64,000 nt of DNA, from contig NZ_JALKBD010000001.1 of the NCBI RefSeq assembly GCF_023015905.1, forward strand, positions 62,001-126,000, written 5' to 3'. Source of the DNA: Arenibacter sp. F20364. Lineage in GTDB: Bacteria; Bacteroidota; Bacteroidia; Flavobacteriales; Flavobacteriaceae. Below, piece by piece: positions 26,260 to 35,113 of the stretch. A model generated the notes under the pieces. That model was not told where the DNA came from. It saw nothing but the letters and a program-made list of their open reading frames with translations, and made no database searches. The position numbers were made by a program, and so were the translations under genes. Numbering within the stretch: position 1 is the first letter of the stretch; each line of letters opens with the position of its first letter.

Positions 26260-27291
26260 ATGAAAATTGTATATCTTAAAACAAACAATATTGCTAACAT
26301 ATTCAATCAGTTACAACAAGACTTGGGTGGAAAATTAAAAATTCGACCCCAGGAGTATAATCTTGAATTACACAATAATTTGGTAAGCGGTGTCATCAGC
26401 GGAGTGTCCTTTAAGAATAATATATCTTTTATGGAATACGACATTGTCTTCAAGGAAGATATGCTTCTTATCAATAACATGCCGATTACCAATCCTATTC
26501 ATTTTATGTATTGTGCCAAGGGGAGAATTAGTCACAGTTTTGGCATTAAAGGAGAAAAAAGACATTTAAACCAATTCCAAACAGGAATTTTCTCCAGTGA
26601 CCCCAGCAAGGATACGACCTTGTTCTTTAAGAAAAATGAAGCCGTTAAACTTTCCAATATAATGGTGGACACACATGAAGTTGGTCCAGATGATGAAGGT
26701 ATAGATCTATTAAGAAATCAGTTGCTGAAAACCTTTATGCCAAAAACAGGACATAACATTTTTGCCTATTCCGGTTCCTATAATCTAAAGATTGCGGAAA
26801 AAATGCAACAATTAAATGCCCTTACCGAAAAGGGATTGGTCCGAAATCTATTAATAAAAGGTATTGTACATGTTATGTTGGCAATGGAAATTCAACAGCA
26901 TAAAGAAGATAAAAGGAATGCAAAAAATAATTTTGGGTCCTTGACCAAAGATGAGATGGATGATATAAAAGAGCTATCAAATTTCATTAAGAATTATCCA
27001 GAAATTCAGTACAGTTTAAAATACCTTAGCAACAAGTCCGGACATTCACCTGCAAAATTACAGGAAGGCTTTAAACTGTTATTTAATAGGACAGTTACTG
27101 ATTACATCAGAAACATTAGGGTAGAAACGGCAGAAAATCTCATTAAAACCACAGACCTCAACATTTCCGAAATTGTTTATAGTGTGGGGCTTACCAGTAG
27201 AAGTTATTTCTCTAAAATTTTCAAGGAAAAATATAATTGTAGTCCTAAGCACTATCAGGATCACCAAAATTCGGTAGCTGTTACAGCCTAA
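26260..27291 (+). CDS. AraC-family transcriptional regulator
   Basis: A 343-residue regulator. The N-terminal about 225 residues are a cupin-like sensing region ('FKEDMLLINNMPITNPIHFM', 'HSFGIKGEKRHLNQFQTGIF'), with a helical linker. The C-terminal AraC/XylS DNA-binding domain spans about 245-335, with 'LSNKSGHSPAKLQEGFK' as the first helix-turn-helix and 'NISEIVYSVGLTSRSYFSKI' plus 'FKEKYNCSPKHYQ' as the second, the most conserved part. The effector is unknown. It is preceded by an lmo0937-type gene and followed by a clear terminator. It may control the tiny stress proteins around it. Confidence 0.88.
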   Translation: MKIVYLKTNNIANIFNQLQQDLGGKLKIRPQEYNLELHNNLVSGVISGVSFKNNISFMEYDIVFKEDMLLINNMPITNPIHFMYCAKGRISHSFGIKGEKRHLNQFQTGIFSSDPSKDTTLFFKKNEAVKLSNIMVDTHEVGPDDEGIDLLRNQLLKTFMPKTGHNIFAYSGSYNLKIAEKMQQLNALTEKGLVRNLLIKGIVHVMLAMEIQQHKEDKRNAKNNFGSLTKDEMDDIKELSNFIKNYPEIQYSLKYLSNKSGHSPAKLQEGFKLLFNRTVTDYIRNIRVETAENLIKTTDLNISEIVYSVGLTSRSYFSKIFKEKYNCSPKHYQDHQNSVAVTA

Positions 27292-27314
27292 TATATAGCT
27301 AAGTTTAATTACAC

Positions 27315-27339
27315 AACCAGTCTAATGACTGGTTTTTTT
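27315..27339 (+). terminator. Terminator after the AraC-family gene
   Basis: AACCAGTC and GACTGGTT form an 8-bp stem with a TAAT loop, followed by seven T. It starts 23 bases after the stop. Confidence 0.9.
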
Positions 27340-27473
27340 GTTTATTAAATCCTGTTCATACTACATTCATCCTTATTGGCCCACCTGTATTTTTCCCCTA
27401 ACCAAACTTGGTTAAAGTCTTGGCCGGAATATTCATTTATTGGATTCGGAACCACCATCATATACAGCTTTAA

Positions 27474-27509
27474 TAAAAAAAAAACGGCAGGAGATAATTT
27501 CCTGCCGTT
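27474..27509 (-). terminator. Terminator after dps
   Basis: On the minus strand, AACGGCAGGA pairs perfectly with TCCTGCCGTT around a 7-base loop, followed by a run of about nine T. It lies 33 bases after the dps stop. Confidence 0.92.
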
Positions 27510-27541
27510 CCAAATAAGTTGTAAATGTGTCTAATTACTTA

Positions 27542-28030
27542 TTAAAAGGTTTTTAAGGAAGCCCTAAGCATCCAGGACATCTGCTCATGTAATTGCATGA
27601 TTCCGGTTATAAAATCTGCCGTACCCTCATCATTGTGCTCCTCTGCATTTTCACTGATACTTTTTCTGATGAACTGAATAATGGTAGCATGATCCGCCAA
27701 TAAAATTTCCATAAAACTAGCGCTATCGTTCTTTTTCGGATTTTCATCCTTCAAATGTGAGAGTTCTAAAAACTCCTTTAAAGTACCGGGAGAATAAAAC
27801 CCCAGCATACGGATCCTTTCGGCAACCTCATCCACAATTTTTTCTATTTTATTGTATTCTTCCTCAAAAAATACATGCTTGGTATGGAAGTCGATTCCCT
27901 CTACATTCCAATGTGCATTCCTTAGTTTTGTATAAAGCAAATATTCGTCCGCCAAAAGCTTACGAAGCATTTCAACAACGGCTTTCCTATTTTCTTTTTC
28001 GATTCCGATAGTTGCATGTGTTGTTTCCAT
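27542..28030 (-). CDS. dps: Dps family DNA-binding ferritin
   Basis: A 162-residue Dps, forming a 12-subunit shell that oxidises and stores iron and protects DNA in stationary phase or oxidative stress. The inter-subunit ferroxidase residues are visible: 'RNAHWNVEGIDFHTKHVFFE' with His, His, Asp and Glu ligands (about 38-57) and 'EEEYNKIEKIVDEVAERIRM'. Length is normal. The upstream region has a TTGTTA-A-TAACAA dyad (28054-28066) that could bind a redox regulator. A strong terminator follows, so it is monocistronic. Confidence 0.93.
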   Translation of the reverse strand: METTHATIGIEKENRKAVVEMLRKLLADEYLLYTKLRNAHWNVEGIDFHTKHVFFEEEYNKIEKIVDEVAERIRMLGFYSPGTLKEFLELSHLKDENPKKNDSASFMEILLADHATIIQFIRKSISENAEEHNDEGTADFITGIMQLHEQMSWMLRASLKTF

Positions 28031-28377
28031 AATATCTATATATTTTTATTTTATTGTTAATAACAACAAGTTAAGGCGCTTCCATCGGAACCATTGATCG
28101 AAACAATTTTTTGCTTTGCTCTTTTAAAATGATGCCCATGTTTTTGGTAGAACCAAGCTAGAAGAATACAAAACTGACTGTCCCATGCTCTTTTTAGCAT
28201 GATTTTCTCTTTGTAGTAAACTAGCTCGGGGCAAGCCTGTCTACCGACAAAGACAGGCCCGAAAAGCATTGAAAGGAACCTTATTTTAGATTTCGAAGCC
28301 TGCCTGAACGAGCAAGCCCGCCTAAACGGAACGGGCAGGTAAGCGCCGGAGCGTTTTAATCTCGCTTATCGCGTAAA
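28031..28377. repeat. Gap with GC-rich palindromic repeat elements
   Basis: No gene seen. GCCTGTCT (28235-28242) pairs with AGACAGGC (28251-28258), and GCCTGCC (28298-28304) faces GGGCAGGT (28333-28340). These GC-rich palindromes stand out from the AT-rich surroundings. The string CGGGGCAAGCC at about 28228 also occurs near 11031, so this may be a dispersed REP-like element. Confidence 0.45.
28054..28066. promoter_or_regulatory. Dyad in the dps upstream region
   Basis: TTGTTA-A-TAACAA is a perfect 6-bp inverted repeat with a one-base centre, 24 bases upstream of the dps start, on top of the likely promoter. It could be an operator for an OxyR, PerR or Crp-type regulator; none is encoded next to it. 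Confidence 0.35.
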
Positions 28378-29949
28378 TTATTCCTTTTTGCCATTACCGG
28401 TAAGTGTGTTGACGATCCCGTCCATTACATTGAGCCATAAATAATTAAAAAATGATTTGGTATTATCCCTCTCTGCATATATTTCCCCATACCTGTAGCC
28501 CTGTTTGTCCGTTTTGGAGCCGTCATTGGTGAAAATATTACCAACGAAGGTTAGCAGTTTATTTACTCCCGTTCTATCCTTTTTAAGAACGGTAAATCGA
28601 AAATCCTCATAGTTCATTTTCATATCGCCACTAGAACTAATTGCATCGCCACTAACTGTAAAATACAATTCTTGTACATCCCCTTCGGCCTCTGTACGAA
28701 GATTGGATCTTAAGAATTGATTGATGCTTTCGGATTTAAAATCGGTGACAACGCCAGATACGAAAAATGCATCGTTCTCCTTGTTGGCATCAAAATTCCA
28801 TGTTAGCTCAATCGGGGCTTCACCCATGAGTTGGGCCATAACTTTAATTTGGGTCTTTTCTCCATTTTCATAAGTATTGGAAACATTGTACATGGTAGCC
28901 TCAAGATCGGCAAATACAATCTCTCCAGGTAATGTCCCGCTTTTTACCAATTCGGAATAGGCAATATAACCATCGTTGATCTTTAGCTCGGAAACATTCA
29001 GATCAAAGGGCAACTCGCGTAACATACGGCTGTATAGTTTTTTTTGTTTATGGTCATCCTGAACTAGCTTATCGCGATATATTTCCATTTTTGGTTTTTG
29101 GAGAGCCAACGATGAGGAGTTTAGAAAAAATCGCTCTTTATTAAATCCAAAGTCCATATTGACCATCCTAAGCTCGGGGATTTTCAAATCTATGTGATCG
29201 TGCTCTTTGTCCAATTTACAGGAAAGGGCAGTCTTATTATATTTGGACTTCAAGGATAAATTACTAAGTTGCAATTCTTTGTTCTTGATATTTGTGTCGC
29301 TTAATGTTAGCCCTTCGTATGGTCCAAGATCTGCAAATACCATGCCCGTACTCAAATTGTAATCCACATAGGAAAATGGTATTTCCCGTTCTATAGTTTC
29401 CTTATCCAATTTTAGATTTTCAAGGGACAAATTCAAATTTTCCACCGAGAAAACTATAGAATCCCTGCCCTTTTCCAAAATCCTGAATTCGCCATCCTCA
29501 ATGGACAATCGGGCTATGGACAAAGTTCTTTCCATGGAACTGTACGTTGCTGCAATCCCATTGTTTTTAACTTGACGTTCTCCTTGATAATAATCTGTTT
29601 TTGGTTTTGACAATCGAATTTCACGAATACTTATTGTGTTTCCAAATATGGCTTGGTGAAAGCCTATACCCTTTAGGTCAATAGCCTCGAGGCTCATCCC
29701 CGCTTTTCTAAAATTGGCATCCTTTTCCAAAATATCCAACCCAACCTCAGTTAATCTTACCGAACCCCGTATCAGATTTACCTGAATTTGGTCATAGGTC
29801 AAATGGATATGATCTGGTATTTGTTTGCTTAGATAATTTTCAATATAACCCTTGGCCCTCAATTGTAGGATGGTCAACAAAAGCAGTATCAGGACTACTG
29901 AAACAGTGATGATCCAAACTATTCTTTTTTTCAGTTTGCTGTCGGCCAT
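28378..29949 (-). CDS. AsmA/DUF748-like membrane-anchored protein
   Basis: About 523 residues starting at 'MADSKLKKRIVWII'. One N-terminal helix (about 9-28) is followed by a long beta-rich periplasmic region with repeated 'L..L.I..G' strands, as in AsmA-like proteins (for example 'YDQIQVNLIRGSVRLTEVGL' and 'LSIARLSIEDGEF'). AsmA-like proteins bridge inner and outer membranes and are linked to lipid transport. I prefer ATG 29949 over the upstream TTG at 29997, because it places the charged start right before the helix. Monocistronic as far as visible. Family assignment is by pattern, not by a strong motif. Confidence 0.65.
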   Translation of the reverse strand: MADSKLKKRIVWIITVSVVLILLLLTILQLRAKGYIENYLSKQIPDHIHLTYDQIQVNLIRGSVRLTEVGLDILEKDANFRKAGMSLEAIDLKGIGFHQAIFGNTISIREIRLSKPKTDYYQGERQVKNNGIAATYSSMERTLSIARLSIEDGEFRILEKGRDSIVFSVENLNLSLENLKLDKETIEREIPFSYVDYNLSTGMVFADLGPYEGLTLSDTNIKNKELQLSNLSLKSKYNKTALSCKLDKEHDHIDLKIPELRMVNMDFGFNKERFFLNSSSLALQKPKMEIYRDKLVQDDHKQKKLYSRMLRELPFDLNVSELKINDGYIAYSELVKSGTLPGEIVFADLEATMYNVSNTYENGEKTQIKVMAQLMGEAPIELTWNFDANKENDAFFVSGVVTDFKSESINQFLRSNLRTEAEGDVQELYFTVSGDAISSSGDMKMNYEDFRFTVLKKDRTGVNKLLTFVGNIFTNDGSKTDKQGYRYGEIYAERDNTKSFFNYLWLNVMDGIVNTLTGNGKKE

Positions 29950-30145
29950 AATCAAGTTAAAAATAAGAACTACTATCCGCAAAGTACGCGCATGCAATTT
30001 TTAATTAATGCTCCAACCAAATTAAATATTGACTTTTTCCAAAGAGTTAGTCTATGAATCCAATGGAGTCATAATTAGTATTGATGGGGACAATACGGTA
30101 GCCAAACAATATCTATTCTTGTAAAAAATAAAAACAGTCATAATC

Positions 30146-30616
30146 ATGAAGAAGATATTAAGTGTTTTAACAGTTATAACAATGACAATTGTGGCGGCCA
30201 ATGCCCAATCCGTTTCCAAAAACGCCCTAGGTTTAAGGCTTGGGGACAATGACGGATTTGGAGGGGAAGTATCCTATCAAAGGGCAGTATCGGACAATAA
30301 CAGACTTGAATTTGATCTAGGTTGGCGCGATTCCAACAATGTTGATGCTTTTAAATTGGTTGGACTCTATCAATGGGTGATGCCAATAGAAGGGCTGTTT
30401 AACTGGTATGTGGGCGCTGGGGCCGGGATAGGCTCCTTCGATTCCCCAGGAGGAGATGGCGCTTTTGCCCTTGTGGCAGGTGACATAGGTATAGAGTGTA
30501 ATTTTGATTTTCCGCTTTTGCTGTCCTTGGACATACGTCCAGAACTTGGTTTTAATGATGACTACTCGGACGATCTGGATTTGGATATCGCCTTAGGTAT
30601 CAGGTATCAGTTCTAA
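30146..30616 (+). CDS. Small outer-membrane beta-barrel protein
   Basis: A 156-residue exported protein with signal peptide (1-20, ending 'VVAANAQS'), then alternating hydrophobic strands such as 'NALGLRLGDNDGFGGEVSYQ' and 'NRLEFDLGWRD', ending in the barrel-type 'LGIRYQF' with terminal Phe. That C-terminal pattern is the signal for outer-membrane insertion by Bam. It probably forms an eight-strand barrel of the OmpA/OmpW size class. No function can be given. A terminator follows within 30 bases. It is probably monocistronic. Confidence 0.82.
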   Translation: MKKILSVLTVITMTIVAANAQSVSKNALGLRLGDNDGFGGEVSYQRAVSDNNRLEFDLGWRDSNNVDAFKLVGLYQWVMPIEGLFNWYVGAGAGIGSFDSPGGDGAFALVAGDIGIECNFDFPLLLSLDIRPELGFNDDYSDDLDLDIALGIRYQF

Positions 30617-30641
30617 AACTGATTAAAAATTAAAACAACAT

Positions 30642-30680
30642 ATACCCTAGAATCAAGTTCTTTGATTTCTAGGGTATTTT
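30642..30680 (+). terminator. Terminator after the outer-membrane barrel gene
   Basis: ATACCCTAGAA-TCAA pairs with TTGA-TTTCTAGGGTAT around GTTC, giving a long stem, followed by TTTT. It starts 26 bases after the stop. Confidence 0.8.
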
Positions 30681-30854
30681 CATTCTATAGTAGCTTAAAG
30701 TGAACCCATAAATAATTTCAAACTTTTAATTATCCAGATCACCAGTAGTAATTACCGCTGTTGCCCCCTATCAATAATACTTGTTACTTCATTAGAGTTT
30801 GTCTTCAAAGTTTTTTAAATTACTGAATTAAAATCAGTTAAATAATTAATAAGA

Positions 30855-31598
30855 ATGAAAAAACTAGAGGGGCAGGTTGTAATCATTACCGGTGGGGCAA
30901 GAGGCATAGGTGAGGGAATCTGTAAAGTCTTTTGTAATGAGGGGGCCACTGTAGCCCTATGGGATGTGCTGGAAGAAGGCCAAAAAACCGCGGACAGGAT
31001 TGCTAAGAACGGTGGTAAAATATTCTACCAAAATGTGGATGTTTCCAGCCAAGAATCTGTTGATAAGGCTGTTGCCAAGGTCATTTCCGAATATGGAAAG
31101 ATAGATGTACTTATTAACAACGCCGGAATAATTCGTGACCGATCTATTTTAAAAATGAGTCGTGAGGAATGGGACCAAGTTATGTGCGTAAATGTTGATT
31201 CCCTTTACATTACCGCCAAAGCGATAGTACCACATATGAAGACCGCCAATTATGGCAGGATTATTTCCGCCTCCTCCGTGAATGCCTTTCAAGGCGCCTT
31301 TGGACAGACCAACTATAGTGCCAGTAAGGCTGCTATAGTAGGCTTTACACATTCCCTGTGCAGGGAAGTTGGCAAATACAATATTACTGTTAATGCCATT
31401 GCCCCAGGATTTATTAAAACTGAAATGACGGATTCCATGCCTGAAGATGTCATACAGACAGGAATCTCCATGATTCCGGTGGGCCGCATTGGCACCCCGG
31501 AAGATATGGGACATGCCTATCTCTTCCTGGCTTCCAAGGAAGCCGGATTTATAAGCGGGCATACCTTGCACGCCAATGGTGGTGCCATGCCAATGTAA
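30855..31598 (+). CDS. SDR-family 3-oxoacyl reductase-like (FabG type)
   Basis: A 247-residue short-chain dehydrogenase using NAD(P)H. It has the nucleotide loop 'TGGARGIG' (12-19), 'NNAG' (88-91) and the catalytic Ser140/Tyr154/Lys158 in 'NYSASKAA'. It resembles FabG-like enzymes that interconvert 3-oxo and 3-hydroxyacyl thioesters, but here it starts a same-strand catabolic set with an enoyl hydratase and an acyl-CoA dehydrogenase, so a beta-oxidation-type or side-chain alcohol oxidation role is more likely than fatty-acid synthesis. The next gene is 64 bases on. Confidence 0.85.
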   Translation: MKKLEGQVVIITGGARGIGEGICKVFCNEGATVALWDVLEEGQKTADRIAKNGGKIFYQNVDVSSQESVDKAVAKVISEYGKIDVLINNAGIIRDRSILKMSREEWDQVMCVNVDSLYITAKAIVPHMKTANYGRIISASSVNAFQGAFGQTNYSASKAAIVGFTHSLCREVGKYNITVNAIAPGFIKTEMTDSMPEDVIQTGISMIPVGRIGTPEDMGHAYLFLASKEAGFISGHTLHANGGAMPM

Positions 31599-31662
31599 TA
31601 CAAGCCCATTGCACAACCAATAAAACACTCAATACTAATAGTACTTTAATATTACAAGTGGG

Positions 31663-32451
31663 ATGCAAACTAGGATAAAACAAAAATTCGATTTAAAGAA
31701 CAAGGTAGCCATTGTCACCGGTGCCAGTAAGGGTATTGGGGAATCTATTGCCAGAGGTCTAGCCGAATACGGAGCCAAGGTGGTCATTAGTTCCCGTAAC
31801 CAAGAAGCAGTTGACCAAGTGGCAAACAATTTAAAAAAGGAAGGGTACGATGCCTTGGGGATAGCCTGCCATGTTGGTGATGAAGACCAATTAAAAAAAT
31901 TGGTTGAGGAAACAATGAACGCTTATGGAGGGGTGGACATCCTAGTGAACAATGCCGCCACCAATCCGTTTTATGGCCCCTTGGACACCATGGAGAACGC
32001 CCTATTCGACAAAATAATGAACATAAATGCCAAGGCCCCTTTCCAGTTGGCCAATCTATGTTATCCCATTATGAAAAAAAGCGGAGGCGGTAGTATCATT
32101 AATATTGCTTCGGTGGAAGGAATGAAACCAAGTGTTGGATTGGGATTGTACAGTGTTAGTAAGGCGGCCTTGATCATGTTAACCAAATCACAGGCAGTGG
32201 AATGGGGCAAATTTGGAATCCGTTCCAATGCCATCTGCCCAGGACTCATCAAGACCAAATTTAGTTCGGCCCTATGGCAGAACAAAAAAATATTGGATCA
32301 AGTAACCCGTCATTTACCTACAGGAAGAATGGCCGTTCCGGACGAAATGGCCGGCCTGGCCTGTTTTTTGGCTTCTGATGCTTCCAGCTATTGTACCGGA
32401 TCGGTTTTTACGGCCGATGGCGGGCATATGATTGCCGGTGGATTCAATTAG
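31663..32451 (+). CDS. SDR-family oxidoreductase (dehydrogenase/reductase)
   Basis: A 262-residue classical SDR: 'TGASKGIG' (19-26), 'NNAAT' (96-100), active-site Ser150, Tyr163 and Lys167 in 'LYSVSKAAL', and 'ICPGLIKTKFSSAL' after it. Its pattern resembles DHRS4/peroxisomal-type carbonyl reductases that act on ketones or 3-hydroxyacyl groups. Together with the preceding SDR it would give two alcohol/ketone steps in the same pathway. The exact substrate is not shown. Spacing of 57 bases to the MaoC-crotonase gene suggests a common transcript. Confidence 0.82.
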   Translation: MQTRIKQKFDLKNKVAIVTGASKGIGESIARGLAEYGAKVVISSRNQEAVDQVANNLKKEGYDALGIACHVGDEDQLKKLVEETMNAYGGVDILVNNAATNPFYGPLDTMENALFDKIMNINAKAPFQLANLCYPIMKKSGGGSIINIASVEGMKPSVGLGLYSVSKAALIMLTKSQAVEWGKFGIRSNAICPGLIKTKFSSALWQNKKILDQVTRHLPTGRMAVPDEMAGLACFLASDASSYCTGSVFTADGGHMIAGGFN

Positions 32452-32508
32452 TCATTGGACAAAGCTTAGTTCAATCCAAACAATTTAAAAGGACATATAT
32501 CAAACCAA

Positions 32509-33843
32509 ATGGAAGAAGAAAAATCGATCAATAAGGCGTACTCCACAGAAATTTCACAACTGTCGGATCTGACCCATTACCTAGGCAAGGAATTGGGGCT
32601 ATCCAATTGGATAACTATAACCCAGGATATGATCGACACCTTTGCCAGAACAACGGACGATAACCAATGGATTCACGTGGATCCAGAAAAATCCGCCAAA
32701 TATTCCCCCTATAAAAAAACGGTGGCACATGGATTTTTGGTCCTTTCCCTAGCCTCAAAATTCTGCTTTGAAACCCTCAAGATAAAAGATATTGCGATGG
32801 GGGTAAATTATGGATTGGACAAAGTGCGGTTTATGAATGCCACCCCTGTGGGCGCCTTATTAAGGGCTCGTGTATCTTTAATGGAATTCAGCCCTTTTGA
32901 AGGCGGGGCCAAATACAAATTAAAGCTTGTATTTGAGCTTAAAGGGGAAGAAAAACCGGCTTGTGTAGCCGAGTTTATTGCCCAAGCCTATGCAAACCCA
33001 AATAGTAAAAAAACAAGTTCGGCACCTAAAAAGGTCGCTCCAGAAAAAATTGAAAGCAACAATAATGAGAGTGTTCTTTTTGAAAAGGAAGGCGATATTG
33101 GAATTATCACCCTTAACAGGCCGTCAAGATACAATGCGGTTACTGACGATGTCGTGCACGGAATTACTGCCGCTATCAACATAATCCGCAAGGACGATGA
33201 CATTCGGGCAGTGGTTATTACAGGAGCCGGAAAAGGTTTTTGTGCCGGTGCGGATATGGCGGTATTCGGCCAAGTTACACCCGAAGAAGGCAGGGCATAT
33301 ATTACCAGTACCTACCAACCTTTAATGCGTACACTTTTTACACTTCGCAAACCCATTATCGGGGCCATTAACGGAACTGCGGCCGGAGTAGGAGCTTCCC
33401 TGGCCCTTGCCTGCGATTTTAGGGTAATGTCCAAAAGCAGTGCTTTGCTGTACGCCTTTATTAATATAGGCTTAGGCCCAGACGGAGGGGGCAGTTGGCT
33501 TTTGGCAAGACAAGTAGGATATAGCAAAGCATTACAAATAGCCGTGGAAGGCAAAAAAATAATGGCTGCACAATGCCTGGATCTTGGCCTCACCAATAAA
33601 TTGGTACAGGACGATGCCGATTTGCTTAAAACCGCCAAAAATTGGGCCCATGAATTGGCCAAACTGCCCACTTTAGCTGTTGGTGTTACCAAAGAAGATA
33701 TGTTCTATGCCATGGGACATGATCTATATGATACCATTGCTTATGAAGCGGAAAAACAAGTTGCCACTTTTGGGAGTCGCGATTTTGCAGAAGGTGTCAA
33801 TGCCTTTTTGGAAAAGCGTCCCGCTAAATTTATTGGCAAATAA
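32509..33843 (+). CDS. MaoC-like hydratase fused to enoyl-CoA hydratase/isomerase
   Basis: A 444-residue two-domain protein. Residues about 20-160 are a hot-dog MaoC-type (R)-hydratase with the catalytic pair Asp51 and His56 in 'TDDNQWIHVDP' and the 'HGFLVLSL' strand. After a Ser/Lys-rich linker (about 164-188), residues 190-444 form a crotonase with 'GAGKGFCAGADMAVF', 'INGTAAGVGASLALACDFRV' and 'GLGPDGGGS' in the oxyanion-hole and active-site regions. One chain thus joins two hydratase folds of opposite stereospecificity or of hydratase and isomerase type. It precedes the acyl-CoA dehydrogenase gene by 86 bases. Confidence 0.85.
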   Translation: MEEEKSINKAYSTEISQLSDLTHYLGKELGLSNWITITQDMIDTFARTTDDNQWIHVDPEKSAKYSPYKKTVAHGFLVLSLASKFCFETLKIKDIAMGVNYGLDKVRFMNATPVGALLRARVSLMEFSPFEGGAKYKLKLVFELKGEEKPACVAEFIAQAYANPNSKKTSSAPKKVAPEKIESNNNESVLFEKEGDIGIITLNRPSRYNAVTDDVVHGITAAINIIRKDDDIRAVVITGAGKGFCAGADMAVFGQVTPEEGRAYITSTYQPLMRTLFTLRKPIIGAINGTAAGVGASLALACDFRVMSKSSALLYAFINIGLGPDGGGSWLLARQVGYSKALQIAVEGKKIMAAQCLDLGLTNKLVQDDADLLKTAKNWAHELAKLPTLAVGVTKEDMFYAMGHDLYDTIAYEAEKQVATFGSRDFAEGVNAFLEKRPAKFIGK

Positions 33844-33929
33844 CTCATTATTTAAGATAGAGCTACCATTTTCAAAAGATATCCTAAGCTGATTATACAT
33901 GAAGAACGGAGCTTCCAAAGACTAAACAA

Positions 33930-35108
33930 ATGAATTTCGAAGATATAAAAAATAGGATAAAAGCCTTTGTTAAGGAGGAACTATTTCCTTTGGAACCATG
34001 GATATTAAATTGTAGCTGGGATGAAAAACTACCAAAGCTGAATGAACTTCGCAAAAAAGTAAAAGACGGCGGACTTTGGCTACCCCAGGTCCCAAAGGAA
34101 TACGGGGGTTTAGGGCTAAGCAATACCCAGCATGGGGAAATCAGCGAAATTTTAGGTGCCAGTCCCTACGGACATTATTGCTTTAATTGTCAGGCCCCTG
34201 ATGCCGGCAACATGGAAATATTGATCGAGTTCGGGACCAAGGAACAGAAAGAGGCATACCTCTACCCTCTTCTAGCAGGAGATATTAGGAGCTGTTTCGC
34301 CATGACCGAACCCGATTATGCAGGCTCCAATCCTGTAAATATGGGCACAATGGCCTTTAAAAAGGATGGCCATTATATAATAAACGGTCATAAATGGTTC
34401 ACCACCGGTTTTGACGGGGCCTCATTTGCCATTGTAATGTTGATAACCAATCCAGAAGCATCAGAAGCGCATAAAAAGGCCAGCCAAGTAATTGTACCAA
34501 CAGATGTTGCAGGCGTTGAATTTGTTAGAAACATCTCTATTATGGGCCATTCCGGTGGTGGCTGGGAAAGTCATTCCGAAATTAAATTCCATAATGTAAA
34601 AGTGCCCTTGACGAATGTATTGGGCGGAGATGGCGAAGGATTTACCATTGCCCAAAAACGATTGGGACCGGGACGTATCCACCATTGCATGCGTTGGATG
34701 GGAATATGTGAACGCTCTTTTGACCTAATGTGCCAACGGGCCGTGTCCAGGGAATTGGCACATGCAAAAACCTTGGCCGATAAACAGACCGTCCAAAACT
34801 GGATCGCAGAATCCAGGGCCGAAATTAATGCTGCGCGATTATTGATCCAGGATGCTGCCCATAAAATTGATACTCAGGGAGCTTATGAAACCAGAAAGGA
34901 AATATCCATCATTAAGTTTTATTGTGCCAACGTGCTTCAAAAAGTGGTAGACCGTGCCATTCAGGTCCATGGTGCCTTAGGCCTAACGGACGACACCATC
35001 CTGGCTTTCTACTATAGGCATGAACGGGCTGCCCGAATTTACGATGGGGCCGACGAGGTGCATAAGAGCAGCTTGGCCAGACAGATTTTAAAAGAATACA
35101 GAACCTAA
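33930..35108 (+). CDS. ACAD10/11-like acyl-CoA dehydrogenase
   Basis: A 392-residue FAD enzyme with the usual N-terminal helical, central beta and C-terminal helical domains. Seen are 'CFAMTEPDYAGSN' (central beta FAD contact), 'GHSGGGWESHSEIKF', 'GPGRIHHCMRWMG' and the C-terminal 'QVHGALGLTDDTILAFYYRHERAARIYDGADEVH'-type block (only parts quoted here). The pattern and the directly following kinase gene match the ACAD10/11 group, which eliminates phosphate from 4-phosphoacyl-CoA. The kinase starts 5 bases after its stop, so the pair is translated together. Confidence 0.85.
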   Translation: MNFEDIKNRIKAFVKEELFPLEPWILNCSWDEKLPKLNELRKKVKDGGLWLPQVPKEYGGLGLSNTQHGEISEILGASPYGHYCFNCQAPDAGNMEILIEFGTKEQKEAYLYPLLAGDIRSCFAMTEPDYAGSNPVNMGTMAFKKDGHYIINGHKWFTTGFDGASFAIVMLITNPEASEAHKKASQVIVPTDVAGVEFVRNISIMGHSGGGWESHSEIKFHNVKVPLTNVLGGDGEGFTIAQKRLGPGRIHHCMRWMGICERSFDLMCQRAVSRELAHAKTLADKQTVQNWIAESRAEINAARLLIQDAAHKIDTQGAYETRKEISIIKFYCANVLQKVVDRAIQVHGALGLTDDTILAFYYRHERAARIYDGADEVHKSSLARQILKEYRT

Positions 35109-35113
35109 AAACC

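Noticed and set aside
28057-28269. Minus-strand frame of 70 codons upstream of dps
   Set aside because: It runs through the GC-rich palindromes and the dps promoter dyad; composition unlike protein.
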